9,176 nt of DNA from JBIIUJ01 sp044340025 (GCA_044340025.1 JBIIUJ010000105.1:1-9176), one strand, 5' to 3'. Numbered from the stretch's first letter, positions 1 through 6,111 are shown. The notes: generated by a model from the sequence alone, not told the origin. A program made the numbers and translations.

Positions 1-58
1 GTCTTGCGGAAAATCGGCCTATATGTTGCAGCCGCGAAAAAGTTTTGCCGCTGATGTT

Positions 59-62
59 GGAG
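59..62 (+). promoter_or_regulatory. Ribosome binding site of mcd
   Basis: GGAG lies 6 nt before ATG 69. No comparable purine-rich site precedes the in-frame TTG at 45 or the ATG at 54, so it decides the start. The 68 bases left of the gene show no convincing -35/-10 pair. Confidence 0.6.
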
Positions 63-68
63 TTGACC

Positions 69-1742
69 ATGCCTCTCGACGCCGTCTCCCCCGTCGTCGC
101 CGCCCCGGCCACGCTGGCTGCCGCGGCTGCTGCGATCGAGCCTTATCTGGAGGCGGCCAAGCGCGCCGTTCGCGCCCGGGTCGCGCCGGCCGGCAAGGTG
201 GACCGCGCCCTGATCGACGCCGAACAGCACGTCGTGCATGGCCTCGCCTGGATTGCGACCTATGCCGAGACGCTGCGCGAGGCTGCGGGCTGGGCGGAAC
301 GGCTGGCGGCCGAGGGCGCGTTCGGTGAAGCCGAGACGCTGCTCGCGCGGGTTCTGTTCGCCGAATATGGGGCCCAGCTGCGCGGCGGGATTCCGATGAA
401 CCAGGCCGAAGTGGCGCGCCCCGAGGATCTCGGCCTTGCCGAGGCGTGCGCGGCGGCGCTTGCGCATCCGGCATGGCGCGAGCTGCTGATCCCGGTCAGC
501 CAAACCGACAAGACGCGGCTGTGCGAGCTTCTGGTCGCCTCCCAGGCCAAATCGACGTTCGAGGCGACGGGCCTTGATGAAACCGATGAGATGATCCGCG
601 ATCAGTTCCGCCGCTTCTCGCGCGAGAAGGTGGAGCCCTTCGCCCACCAATGGCACCTGAAGGACGAGCTGATCCCGCTGCCCGTGATCCAGGAACTCGC
701 CGACATGGGCGTGTTCGGCCTCACCATCCCGGAAGAGCACGGCGGCATGGGCCTGTCCAAGACCGCGATGTGCGTGGTCTCGGAAGAGCTGTCGCGCGGC
801 TATATCGGGGTGGGATCGCTCGGCACGCGCTCCGAAATCGCCGCCGAACTGATCCTCACCGGCGGCACGGACGCCCAGAAGGCCGAATGGCTGCCCAAGA
901 TCGCCTCGGCCGAAATCCTCCCCACGGCGGTGTTCACCGAGCCCAACACCGGCTCGGATCTCGGCGCGCTGCGCACGCGCGGCGAAAAGGACGGCGACGT
1001 CTATCGCATAACGGGGAACAAGACCTGGATCACCCACGCGGCGCGCGCCGACGTGATGACCATGCTGGTGCGCACCGATCCCGCCACGACCGATTTTCGC
1101 GGTCTCTCGATGTTCCTGGCGCCCAAGCCGCGCGGCACGGACGCCAATCCCTTCCCGGCGGAGGGCATGACGGGCGGCGAGATCGAGGTGCTCGGCTATC
1201 GCGGCATGAAGGAATACGAGCTTGGCTTCGACGGCTTCGTCGTGCCGGCGGCAAACCTCCTCGGCGGCGTCGAGGGGATGGGCTTCAAGCACCTGATGGC
1301 GACGTTCGAGAGCGCGCGCATCCAGACTGCGGCGCGCGCGGTGGGCGTGGCCCAATCCGCGCTCGACATCGGCCTGCAATATGCGCTGGATCGCAAGCAG
1401 TTCGGCCAGGCCCTGGTGCACTTCCCACGCGTGGCCAACAAGCTGGTGATGATGGCCGCCGAGATCATGGCCGCCCGTCAGCTGACCTATTTCTCGGCCC
1501 GCCAGAAGGACAGCGGCAAGCGCTGCGATCTGGAAGCCGGCATGGCCAAGCTGCTGGGCGCGCGCGTCGCGTGGGCGGCGGCCGACAACGCGCTCCAGAT
1601 CCATGGCGGCAACGGCTTTGCGCTCGAATACGCCATCAGCCGCGTGCTCTGCGACGCCCGCATCCTCAACATCTTCGAGGGCGCCGGCGAAATCCAGGCC
1701 CAGGTGATCGCGCGCCGCCTGCTGGACGACATGACGAACTGA
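69..1742 (+). CDS. mcd: (2S)-methylsuccinyl-CoA dehydrogenase, ethylmalonyl-CoA pathway
   Basis: FAD flavoenzyme of the acyl-CoA dehydrogenase superfamily. It is predicted to oxidise (2S)-methylsuccinyl-CoA to mesaconyl-CoA in the cytoplasm, passing electrons to ETF; this is a step of the ethylmalonyl-CoA pathway for acetyl-CoA assimilation without isocitrate lyase. The 557 residues exceed the roughly 380-400 of ordinary members because of an N-terminal helical extension of about 165 residues, as I recall for Mcd. The ACAD core shows the flavin/substrate motif TAVFTEPNTGSD (286-297), WITHA (from 320), QIHGGNGFALEY (from 510) and NIFEGAGEIQ, whose Glu537 aligns with the catalytic base of medium-chain enzymes. 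The stretches SRGYIGVGSLGTRSEIAAEL and GGEIEVLGYRGMKEYELGF match my memory of Mcd. ATG 69 is chosen over TTG 45 and ATG 54 because GGAG lies 6 nt upstream. A repeat element begins 9 nt after the stop. Another long-form acyl-CoA dehydrogenase is the alternative. Confidence 0.88.
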   Translation: MPLDAVSPVVAAPATLAAAAAAIEPYLEAAKRAVRARVAPAGKVDRALIDAEQHVVHGLAWIATYAETLREAAGWAERLAAEGAFGEAETLLARVLFAEYGAQLRGGIPMNQAEVARPEDLGLAEACAAALAHPAWRELLIPVSQTDKTRLCELLVASQAKSTFEATGLDETDEMIRDQFRRFSREKVEPFAHQWHLKDELIPLPVIQELADMGVFGLTIPEEHGGMGLSKTAMCVVSEELSRGYIGVGSLGTRSEIAAELILTGGTDAQKAEWLPKIASAEILPTAVFTEPNTGSDLGALRTRGEKDGDVYRITGNKTWITHAARADVMTMLVRTDPATTDFRGLSMFLAPKPRGTDANPFPAEGMTGGEIEVLGYRGMKEYELGFDGFVVPAANLLGGVEGMGFKHLMATFESARIQTAARAVGVAQSALDIGLQYALDRKQFGQALVHFPRVANKLVMMAAEIMAARQLTYFSARQKDSGKRCDLEAGMAKLLGARVAWAAADNALQIHGGNGFALEYAISRVLCDARILNIFEGAGEIQAQVIARRLLDDMTN

Positions 1743-1751
1743 GCGGCCCCC

Positions 1752-1844
1752 GTCATCCCGGCCGAGCAAAGCGAGGGCCGGGACCATAAGCAGGCACACG
1801 CTCCACGAGGTCCCGGATACCAGCTGCGCTGGTTCCGGGATGAC
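1752..1844. repeat. Palindromic repeat element, copy 1 (93 bp)
   Basis: The element opens with GTCATCCCGG and closes with the exact inverse CCGGGATGAC. Inside are a left hairpin (here a 7-bp stem CCCGGCC/GGCCGGG, one pair longer than in the other copies) and a right hairpin with stem ACCAGC/GCTGGT and loop TGC. The right half is almost identical to copies 3 and 4, while bases 34-50 of the unit differ. It starts 9 nt after the mcd stop and ends 66 nt before the nuclease start. A role as terminator or mRNA-end structure for mcd is possible, but there is no T-tract. Dispersed repeats with a GTCATCCCGG end are, from general knowledge, common in Alphaproteobacteria. Confidence 0.9.
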
Positions 1845-1910
1845 AGGGCGGGCATGGTGCAGCGCTGCGTCGCATCGTGGATCAAGCGTGGCGCATGCAG
1901 GCTGTTTTCC

Positions 1911-2204
1911 ATGATGGAGAAGAGCTTTTTCGTTTACATGATGACCAATCGGCCTAACGGCGTCCTCTATTGCGGCGTGACATCTGATCTGCCGGGGCGG
2001 GCCTGGATGCATCGCAACCACGTCGTTCGCGGCTTCACCGACCGCTACAATCTGGAGCGCCTTGTCTGGTACGAACCCCATGCCAGCGCAGAGGCCGCCA
2101 TTCGCCGCGAAAAGACGATCAAGCGATGGCGACGGGCGTGGAAGGATGCCCTGATCGAGCGCATCAACCCGGGCTGGGCCGACCTGTTCGAAACAATCTG
2201 CTGA
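1911..2204 (+). CDS. Small GIY-YIG family nuclease (UPF0213/YhbQ-like)
   Basis: A 97-residue single-domain protein of the GIY-YIG superfamily, which cuts DNA using a tyrosine pair, an arginine and a metal-binding glutamate. Visible elements: FVYMMTNRPNGVLYCGVTSD, carrying the two tyrosines (Tyr9 and Tyr20, the second motif being YCG rather than YIG); Arg30 and His34 in LPGRAWMHR; and REKTIKRWRR with the likely metal ligand Glu67. No DNA-binding or other domain is attached, as in the UPF0213 group, whose physiological substrate is poorly defined. An in-frame ATG at 1854 would add 19 residues that look unconserved; it has a purine-rich AGGG 5 nt upstream, just past the end of repeat copy 1, so that start is not excluded. 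The gene lies between repeat copy 1 and copy 2, with 9 nt from its stop to copy 2. Superfamily is confident; link to the repeats is inference. Confidence 0.85.
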   Translation: MMEKSFFVYMMTNRPNGVLYCGVTSDLPGRAWMHRNHVVRGFTDRYNLERLVWYEPHASAEAAIRREKTIKRWRRAWKDALIERINPGWADLFETIC

Positions 2205-2213
2205 ACACCGGCC

Positions 2214-2307
2214 GTCATCCCGGCCGAGCGAAGCGAGAGCCGGGACCTTTTGGCGGGATGTAGCTCCCTGTGGTCCCGGATACCGGCTGCGCTGGTTCCG
2301 GGATGAC
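2214..2307. repeat. Palindromic repeat element, copy 2 (94 bp)
   Basis: Same ends and architecture as copy 1, but the most divergent of the four. The centre reads TTTTGGCGGGATGTAGCTCC, and the right hairpin has ACCGGC for ACCAGC, which turns one pair of its stem into G-U/G-T. It is first of a tandem trio and starts 9 nt after the stop of the GIY-YIG gene. Confidence 0.9.
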
Positions 2308-2316
2308 GGTGGGGTC

Positions 2317-2409
2317 GTCATCCCGGCCGAGCAAAGCGAGAGCCGGGACCTTGGGCAGCCACAAGCTCCACGAGGTCCCGGATACCAGCTGCGCTGGTTC
2401 CGGGATGAC
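2317..2409. repeat. Palindromic repeat element, copy 3 (93 bp)
   Basis: Middle unit of the tandem trio. It is joined to copy 2 and to copy 4 by the same 9-nt linker GGTGGGGTC, giving a period of 102-103 bp. It differs from copy 4 by one base (TTGGGCAG against TTAGGCAG), which indicates a recent duplication. Confidence 0.92.
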
Positions 2410-2418
2410 GGTGGGGTC

Positions 2419-2511
2419 GTCATCCCGGCCGAGCAAAGCGAGAGCCGGGACCTTAGGCAGCCACAAGCTCCACGAGGTCCCGGATACCAGCTGCGCTGGT
2501 TCCGGGATGAC
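2419..2511. repeat. Palindromic repeat element, copy 4 (93 bp)
   Basis: Last unit of the trio, ending 4 nt from the stop codon of the SDR on the opposite strand. The 311 bp between the convergent stops at 2204 and 2516 consist almost entirely of copies 2-4; I see no gene there. The tandem hairpins could end transcription from both sides. Confidence 0.92.
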
Positions 2512-2515
2512 GGGG

Positions 2516-3298
2516 TTAGCGCGGCGCCATGCGGATCGCGCCGTCGAGGCGCACGCATTCGCCGTTGAAATAGCCGTTGCGGATCATCTCCAGCGCCAGC
2601 GAGGCATATTCCGGCGGGTTGCCGAGGCGGGAGGGGAAGGGCACCTGCGCGCCCAGCGCCGCTCTCACATTGTCGGGCGCCGCGGCCAGGAGCGGCGTGT
2701 TGAAGATGCCGGGCAGGATGGTGTTCACCCGGATCGCCTCGCCAGCGAGATCGCGCGCGATCGGCAGCGTCATGCCCACCACGCCGCCCTTGGAGGCCGA
2801 ATAGGCCGCCTGGCCGATCTGGCCGTCCTGGGCCGCCACCGAGGCGGCGTTGATGATGACGCCGCGGTCGCCGTCCTCAAGCGGCGGCAGGCTCATCATG
2901 CCGGCGGCGGACTTTGCGATACAGCGGAACGTGCCCACCAGATTGATCTGGATGATCATGTCGAAGTTCTGGAGCGGAAAATGCTTGATCGCGCCGGTCT
3001 GCTTGTCGCGGCTGGCGGTCTTGATCGCATTGCCGGTGCCCGCGCAGTTGACGAGGATGCGCTCCTGGCCTAGCGCCGCCCGGATCGTGGCGAAGCCCGC
3101 ATCCACATCGGCCTCGCTCGTCACATTCACCTTGGCGAAGGCCCCGCCCAGCTCTTTTGCAACCGCCTCGCCGCGCTCCTCGTTCAGGTCGAAGATGCCG
3201 ACCTTCACGCCGTGGGCGGCCAGCGCGCGCGCGGTTGCCTCGCCGAGGCCCGAGGCGCCGCCCGTGACGATGGCGGTGATGGTGTTGTCGAGTTTCAT
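2516..3298 (-). CDS. SDR, 3-hydroxyacyl-CoA dehydrogenase type 2 (HSD17B10-like)
   Basis: A 260-residue classical short-chain dehydrogenase, predicted to oxidise 3-hydroxyacyl-CoA or 2-methyl-3-hydroxyacyl-CoA with NAD+ in fatty-acid or branched-chain amino-acid breakdown. Visible features: Rossmann motif TGGASGLG (12-19), Asp37 after beta-2 favouring NAD over NADP, NCAG (84-87), structural Asn119, and the catalytic set Ser153, Tyr166, Lys170 (YSASK). The stretch ASVAAQDGQIGQAAYSASKG and the C-terminal LDGAIRMAPR are the marks I associate with the type 2 3-hydroxyacyl-CoA dehydrogenase/HSD10 group rather than FabG or acetoacetyl-CoA reductase. AGGGAGA at 3314-3308 lies 9 nt before the ATG. 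The gene converges on the repeat cluster and diverges from the DUF1232 gene across 69 bp. The exact substrate cannot be read from sequence. Confidence 0.88.
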   Translation of the reverse strand: MKLDNTITAIVTGGASGLGEATARALAAHGVKVGIFDLNEERGEAVAKELGGAFAKVNVTSEADVDAGFATIRAALGQERILVNCAGTGNAIKTASRDKQTGAIKHFPLQNFDMIIQINLVGTFRCIAKSAAGMMSLPPLEDGDRGVIINAASVAAQDGQIGQAAYSASKGGVVGMTLPIARDLAGEAIRVNTILPGIFNTPLLAAAPDNVRAALGAQVPFPSRLGNPPEYASLALEMIRNGYFNGECVRLDGAIRMAPR

Positions 3299-3320
3299 GG
3301 TCTGCTATCTCCCTGAGCGC

Positions 3321-3354
3321 GGCGCGTCTGTGCGCGCCATGCGGTCCCGACCGC
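3321..3354. promoter_or_regulatory. Two adjacent perfect dyads in the SDR/DUF1232 divergent gap
   Basis: The 69-bp gap between divergent starts holds GGCGCG-N6-CGCGCC (3321-3338) and GCGGTC-CC-GACCGC (3341-3354), two base pairs apart. They could be operators or hairpins in the SDR leader. Short GC palindromes are frequent in GC-rich DNA, so this is weak. I see no clear -35/-10 boxes. Confidence 0.3.
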
Positions 3355-3367
3355 GGGAATAGACGAG

Positions 3368-3778
3368 ATGAAGCCGGAAGCGAAAGCCCAATCCGAGGCC
3401 CGGCGCGTGGTAGGCGAGATCCTCGATCGCGACGATCCGCGCGGCGCCGCGCGCGACCAGCGCGTCGTGCTGAACGGCTTCTGGCCCAAGCTGCGCGACA
3501 CGGCCGCCAAAGTGCCGTTCGCCGCCGATGCGGTCGCCGCCTTCGAGGCCGCCCGCGACCCCGAAACGCCGCTGCGCGCCAAGGCGATCCTTTTCGGGGC
3601 GTTGGCCTATTTCATCGCGCCGCTGGATGCGATGCCGGACTTCCTGATCGGGCTGGGCCTGACGGATGATGCGGCCGTGCTGGCGCTCGTGCTGGCTACG
3701 CTGGGCTCGGTGATAAAGCCGCGCCACAAGGCCGCCGCCCGCAGGCTTCTGGGGCTCAAGCCCGCGCCGGATGCCTGA
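3368..3778 (+). CDS. DUF1232 (YkvA-like) small membrane protein
   Basis: 136 residues. The DUF1232 signature sits at about 71-107: a hydrophobic segment KAILFGALAYFIAPLDAMPD, then FLIGLGLTDDAAVLALVLA. The family consensus is an aromatic-rich helix, a P-x-D-x-x-P-D turn and a second helix starting near D-D; all are present. A charged soluble N-terminus of about 65 residues and a basic C-terminal tail (KPRHKAAARRLLG) flank it, suggesting a small inner-membrane hairpin protein. The function of the family is not established. GGGA lies 9 nt before the ATG. It is divergent from the SDR and ends 8 bp from the convergent DUF971 gene, with no visible terminator between. Confidence 0.82.
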   Translation: MKPEAKAQSEARRVVGEILDRDDPRGAARDQRVVLNGFWPKLRDTAAKVPFAADAVAAFEAARDPETPLRAKAILFGALAYFIAPLDAMPDFLIGLGLTDDAAVLALVLATLGSVIKPRHKAAARRLLGLKPAPDA

Positions 3779-3786
3779 AGCAGCGC

Positions 3787-4125
3787 TCAGCCCGCCGCCC
3801 GCGCGCGATAGGCGGCCAACAGCGCCTCGCCCTCCTCGCCAAAGCGCCGCAGCAGGCCCCAGGGGTAGATGCCCGTGTCGTGGCCGTCGTCGAACACGAT
3901 CCGCACCGCATAGCGGCCGACCGGATGGGCGCCGGCCACGCCCACATCGGCCTTGCCAAGCACGAGGCGTTTGTCGGCCGGGTTATGGCCCTGCACCTCC
4001 GCCGAGGGGCTTTCCACGCGCAGAAGCTCGAACGGAATGTCGAAGGCCGCGCCATCATCGAAGGCGGCGTGCAGCATGCGCGCGCCGCGCCGAAACTCCA
4101 GCCGCACCGGCCAGGGCGCGCTCAC
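3787..4125 (-). CDS. DUF971 domain protein
   Basis: 112 residues. The DUF971 fold also forms the N-terminal domain of gamma-butyrobetaine and trimethyllysine hydroxylases; free-standing bacterial forms are of unproved function, sometimes proposed to serve iron-sulfur proteins. The family hallmark FDDGHDTGIYPWGLL is at about 78-92, followed by a short helix and an AYRARAAG end; the N-terminal PWPVRLEFRRG strand is also typical. Start choice: GTG at 4125, whose GTGA overlaps the TGA stop of the Trm112-like gene by 4 nt, with GAGGG just upstream. The longer open frame back to 4362 reads through the upstream gene in another frame and yields arginine/proline-rich non-protein sequence. It is last in the minus-strand run and probably translationally coupled. 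Confidence 0.82.
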   Translation of the reverse strand: MSAPWPVRLEFRRGARMLHAAFDDGAAFDIPFELLRVESPSAEVQGHNPADKRLVLGKADVGVAGAHPVGRYAVRIVFDDGHDTGIYPWGLLRRFGEEGEALLAAYRARAAG

Positions 4126-4316
4126 CCCTCGCCCTCGCCAAGGTCGCGCGCCTCGTCCACCAGCAGGATCGGGATGCCGTCGCGGATGGGGTAGGCGAGG
4201 CGGGCCGACGCGCTGACCAGCTCCTGGCGTTCCGCGTCGTGGCGTAGCGGTCCCCTGCTCATCGGGCACACCAGAACTTCCAGCAAGCGGGGGTCTATCG
4301 CGTGGGGGTTGGTCAT
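4122..4316 (-). CDS. Trm112-like / UPF0434 (YcaR-like) protein
   Basis: A 64-residue protein of the Trm112/UPF0434 family. It shows DPRLLEVLVCPMSRGPLRHD (residues 8-27), then ELVSASARLAYPIRDGIPIL and LVDEARDL, covering the whole domain. In eukaryotes and archaea Trm112 activates methyltransferases; the role of the short bacterial YcaR-type form is unclear. Only one cysteine (Cys17) remains, so it cannot form the four-cysteine zinc site of eukaryotic Trm112, as is usual for the bacterial form. It starts 11 nt after the LON-domain gene stop and overlaps the DUF971 start by 4 nt, so these three genes very likely share one transcript. Confidence 0.88.
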   Translation of the reverse strand: MTNPHAIDPRLLEVLVCPMSRGPLRHDAERQELVSASARLAYPIRDGIPILLVDEARDLGEGEG

Positions 4317-4327
4317 GGCGGCGATTT

Positions 4328-4996
4328 CTACTGCAACGGCGCGTCGCCGTCTTCCCCTGCATCGCCGGCGGCCGCGATCTCGAGCAGGGTGGTCAGCATC
4401 CGGGCGCGGTCTTCCAGGCTTTCGGCCTCAAGCAGTCCCTGCCGCTCCGCGGTGGAGAAAGGGCACATGGCGGCCAGCCCGTTCACCAGCGGCTCGGGAT
4501 CGGCGCTGCTGATCGAGTCCCAGTCCGCGCTGAGCCCCCGCCGACCGAGATAGTCGCGCAGCACCCGCGACAGCCGCTCCCGGTCGAAGCCCACGGGCGC
4601 ATCCGGCCCCGCCAGATCGCCGGCGAAATCGTCCCAGAGCGCCTCCACCTGCCGGTAGGGGCTTTTCACCTGCAGCTCCCGGCCCAGCCGGAAGCGCGCG
4701 ATCCCGGTGAGGGTGATCAGATAGCGCCCGTCGTCTGTCTCTGAAAACGAGGTCAGCCGCCCCACGCAGCCGACCGCGCACAGGGCTGGGGCCGCCCGGT
4801 CGCCGCCTGCGGCGGTCTGGACCATGCCGATCAGGCGCGTCCCGGCGAGCGCGTCGTCCACCATGTTGAGATAGCGCGGCTCGAAGATGTTGAGCGGCAA
4901 TTGCCCGCGCGGAAACACCACCGCTCCATTGAGCGGAAACACGGGGATCACCGCCGGCAGATCCGACGGCTTTCGATAGCCGAATTGAGCGCCCAT
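4328..4996 (-). CDS. LON substrate-binding domain protein (no ATPase or protease)
   Basis: 222 residues corresponding to the N-terminal substrate-binding domain of Lon protease (PF02190) alone. Visible are IPVFPLNGAVVFPRGQLPL (17-35) followed by NIFEPRYLNMVDDAL, the core RYLITLTGIARFRL (91-104), and a C-terminal helical part with LSRVLRDYL and STAERQGLLEAESLEDRARM. There is no Walker motif or Ser-Lys protease dyad, so it is not itself a protease; an adaptor or substrate-recognition role is guessed for such proteins. ATG 4996 is fixed by AGGAGG 6 nt upstream. The frame stays open to 5449, but that extension is antisense-like sequence inside the AEC gene. It leads the LON-Trm112-DUF971 set; a 74-bp gap separates it from the AEC stop, so it may have its own promoter. 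Confidence 0.88.
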   Translation of the reverse strand: MGAQFGYRKPSDLPAVIPVFPLNGAVVFPRGQLPLNIFEPRYLNMVDDALAGTRLIGMVQTAAGGDRAAPALCAVGCVGRLTSFSETDDGRYLITLTGIARFRLGRELQVKSPYRQVEALWDDFAGDLAGPDAPVGFDRERLSRVLRDYLGRRGLSADWDSISSADPEPLVNGLAAMCPFSTAERQGLLEAESLEDRARMLTTLLEIAAAGDAGEDGDAPLQ

Positions 4997-5002
4997 GCCT
5001 TG

Positions 5003-5008
5003 CCTCCT
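5003..5008 (-). promoter_or_regulatory. Strong Shine-Dalgarno of the LON-domain gene
   Basis: AGGAGG on the minus strand, 6 nt before ATG 4996. It is the strongest ribosome binding site in the window and rules out the much longer open frame. A small hairpin CCCAT-N5-ATGGG (5013-5027) lies just upstream in the leader. Confidence 0.75.
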
Positions 5009-5070
5009 GCGACCCATGAGAGATGGGCGCAGCGACCCGGTTCGGCAATCGCGCTTGCGCAGCCGCCGCT

Positions 5071-5994
5071 TCAGGCAAGCCCCGCCGCCATCGTCAGCCC
5101 GACCAGCGACACAAGGGTCGAGCCGATCACCGCCATGGCCGCCGGGCCAGCCCAGACGCCGGCCTGCCGGGCCTGGATGTAGACATTGATCGCACAAGGG
5201 CATGCAGCCAGCAGCGTGGCGGCAAGCCGGATCTCGGTGCTGAAACCGGCCAGCGTGAAGGCGGCAAACATCGCCACCGGCAGCGCGACGCACTTCAGCC
5301 CAATCGCCCAGACCACCGGGCCGTGCGGCTCTGCGCCCCCGCCCGGCTTGGTCAGGGCAATCACGACGCCAAGGCTGACAAGGCCCGCAGGGCTTGCCGC
5401 AGCGCCCAGCATGTCGATCGGGCGCGCCAGCCATGGCGCCAGTCCCCATCCGCTCACCGCCAGCCCGAAGCCGATCAGGGCGCCCATGCTGATCGGATTG
5501 GCCAGCCCCTTCAGCGTGGCGGCCAGCACCGTCGAGCCATCGCTCTGCGGATCGCTGGCGCGCAGCGCGGCAACCGCGACGCCGACAGCGATGATGTTTT
5601 CCACCGCCACAAACGCCGCGACCACGCCTAGATGGTCAGGGCTGAGCAGGCTTGCGAGGATCGCCGTGCCAAGAAACGCCGTATTGCCGTTGGAGGCCGC
5701 CAGCGCGACGCCGGAGCTGACCTGAGCGTTCCACCGCAGCATCAGGCCGAGAAGCCTTGCCGCCGCCTGCGCGCCGAGCAGCACAACCAGCCACAGCCCG
5801 ACGGCCTGCGCCATGGCGCCATCGGGCGCCGGCGCCTTGGCCATAGACCCCAGCAGCAGCGCGGGAAACGCCAGCCAGAAAACAAACGCCGCCAGGCCCT
5901 CTGCGGCCCGATTGTCCAGAAGCCTGAGGCGCGCGCCCAGCCAGCCAAGACCGATCAGCGCAAAGATCGGCACAGTGATGGAAAGCGCCTGCAC
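5071..5994 (-). CDS. AEC-family (auxin efflux carrier-like) transporter
   Basis: A 307-residue integral inner-membrane protein of the AEC family (TC 2.A.69), which in bacteria includes malonate, malate and other organic-acid permeases; the substrate here is unknown. About ten hydrophobic segments form two halves. Family marks: N-terminal ITVPIFALIGLGWLGARL, SNGNTAFLG (101-109), a loop followed by KGLANPISMGALIGFGLAV (162-180), SPAGLVSLGV (201-210), and CPCAINVYIQARQ (265-277) before the last helix. I chose GTG 5994 because the protein then begins like other AEC proteins. ATG 6048 would add 18 residues (SQSPLPQTGRGR and neighbours) that come from a hairpin-bearing intergenic repeat. Neither start has a strong ribosome binding site. 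It lies 131 bp after the VOC gene and 74 bp before the LON gene, in the same direction. Confidence 0.85.
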   Translation of the reverse strand: MQALSITVPIFALIGLGWLGARLRLLDNRAAEGLAAFVFWLAFPALLLGSMAKAPAPDGAMAQAVGLWLVVLLGAQAAARLLGLMLRWNAQVSSGVALAASNGNTAFLGTAILASLLSPDHLGVVAAFVAVENIIAVGVAVAALRASDPQSDGSTVLAATLKGLANPISMGALIGFGLAVSGWGLAPWLARPIDMLGAAASPAGLVSLGVVIALTKPGGGAEPHGPVVWAIGLKCVALPVAMFAAFTLAGFSTEIRLAATLLAACPCAINVYIQARQAGVWAGPAAMAVIGSTLVSLVGLTMAAGLA

Positions 5995-6019
5995 GCGGCC
6001 CCGGCCTGTCTGAGGTAGA

Positions 6020-6036
6020 GGGCTTTGCGAAAGCCC
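6020..6036. repeat. Perfect 7-bp hairpin upstream of the AEC gene
   Basis: GGGCTTT-GCG-AAAGCCC, with no T-tract on either side. On the minus strand it continues into CTCTACCTCAGACAGGCC, resembling a degenerate form of a dispersed proteobacterial intergenic repeat (AAAGCCCCTCACCCC-like), from memory. It lies in the AEC leader and spoils the case for the longer AEC start. Confidence 0.45.
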
Positions 6037-6111
6037 AGCCCATCCCAAGAAGAAAACAGCCCCAGTGGCCTAGTCGGCTGCGCGACGCCTGACAAGGCCG
6101 ACGGGATGGCC

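Noticed and set aside
1..68. Promoter for mcd in the left margin
   Set aside because: TTGCGG at 4 and TATGTT at 22 are only 12 bp apart, too close for a sigma-70 type promoter; nothing better is visible.
650..1789. 379-residue plus-strand open frame inside mcd
   Set aside because: Arginine-rich out-of-frame translation of the dehydrogenase gene.
2215..2466. 83-residue minus-strand open frame with an internally repeated peptide (PKVPALALLGRDDDPTVIPE)
   Set aside because: It is a translation of the tandem palindromic elements, with no ribosome binding site and no family resemblance.
2214..2511. CRISPR-like array (regular repeats at 102-103 bp)
   Set aside because: The units are palindromic throughout, nearly identical over their whole length including what would be spacers, and joined by a constant 9-nt linker. 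No cas gene is present.
2270..3073. 267-residue plus-strand open frame over the repeats and SDR
   Set aside because: Its first part is repeat translation and the remainder is antisense to the SDR, which has a full catalytic set.
4997..5449. N-terminal extension of the LON-domain protein to 373 residues
   Set aside because: It lies within the AEC gene in another frame, has no membrane or domain character, and AGGAGG sits just before ATG 4996.
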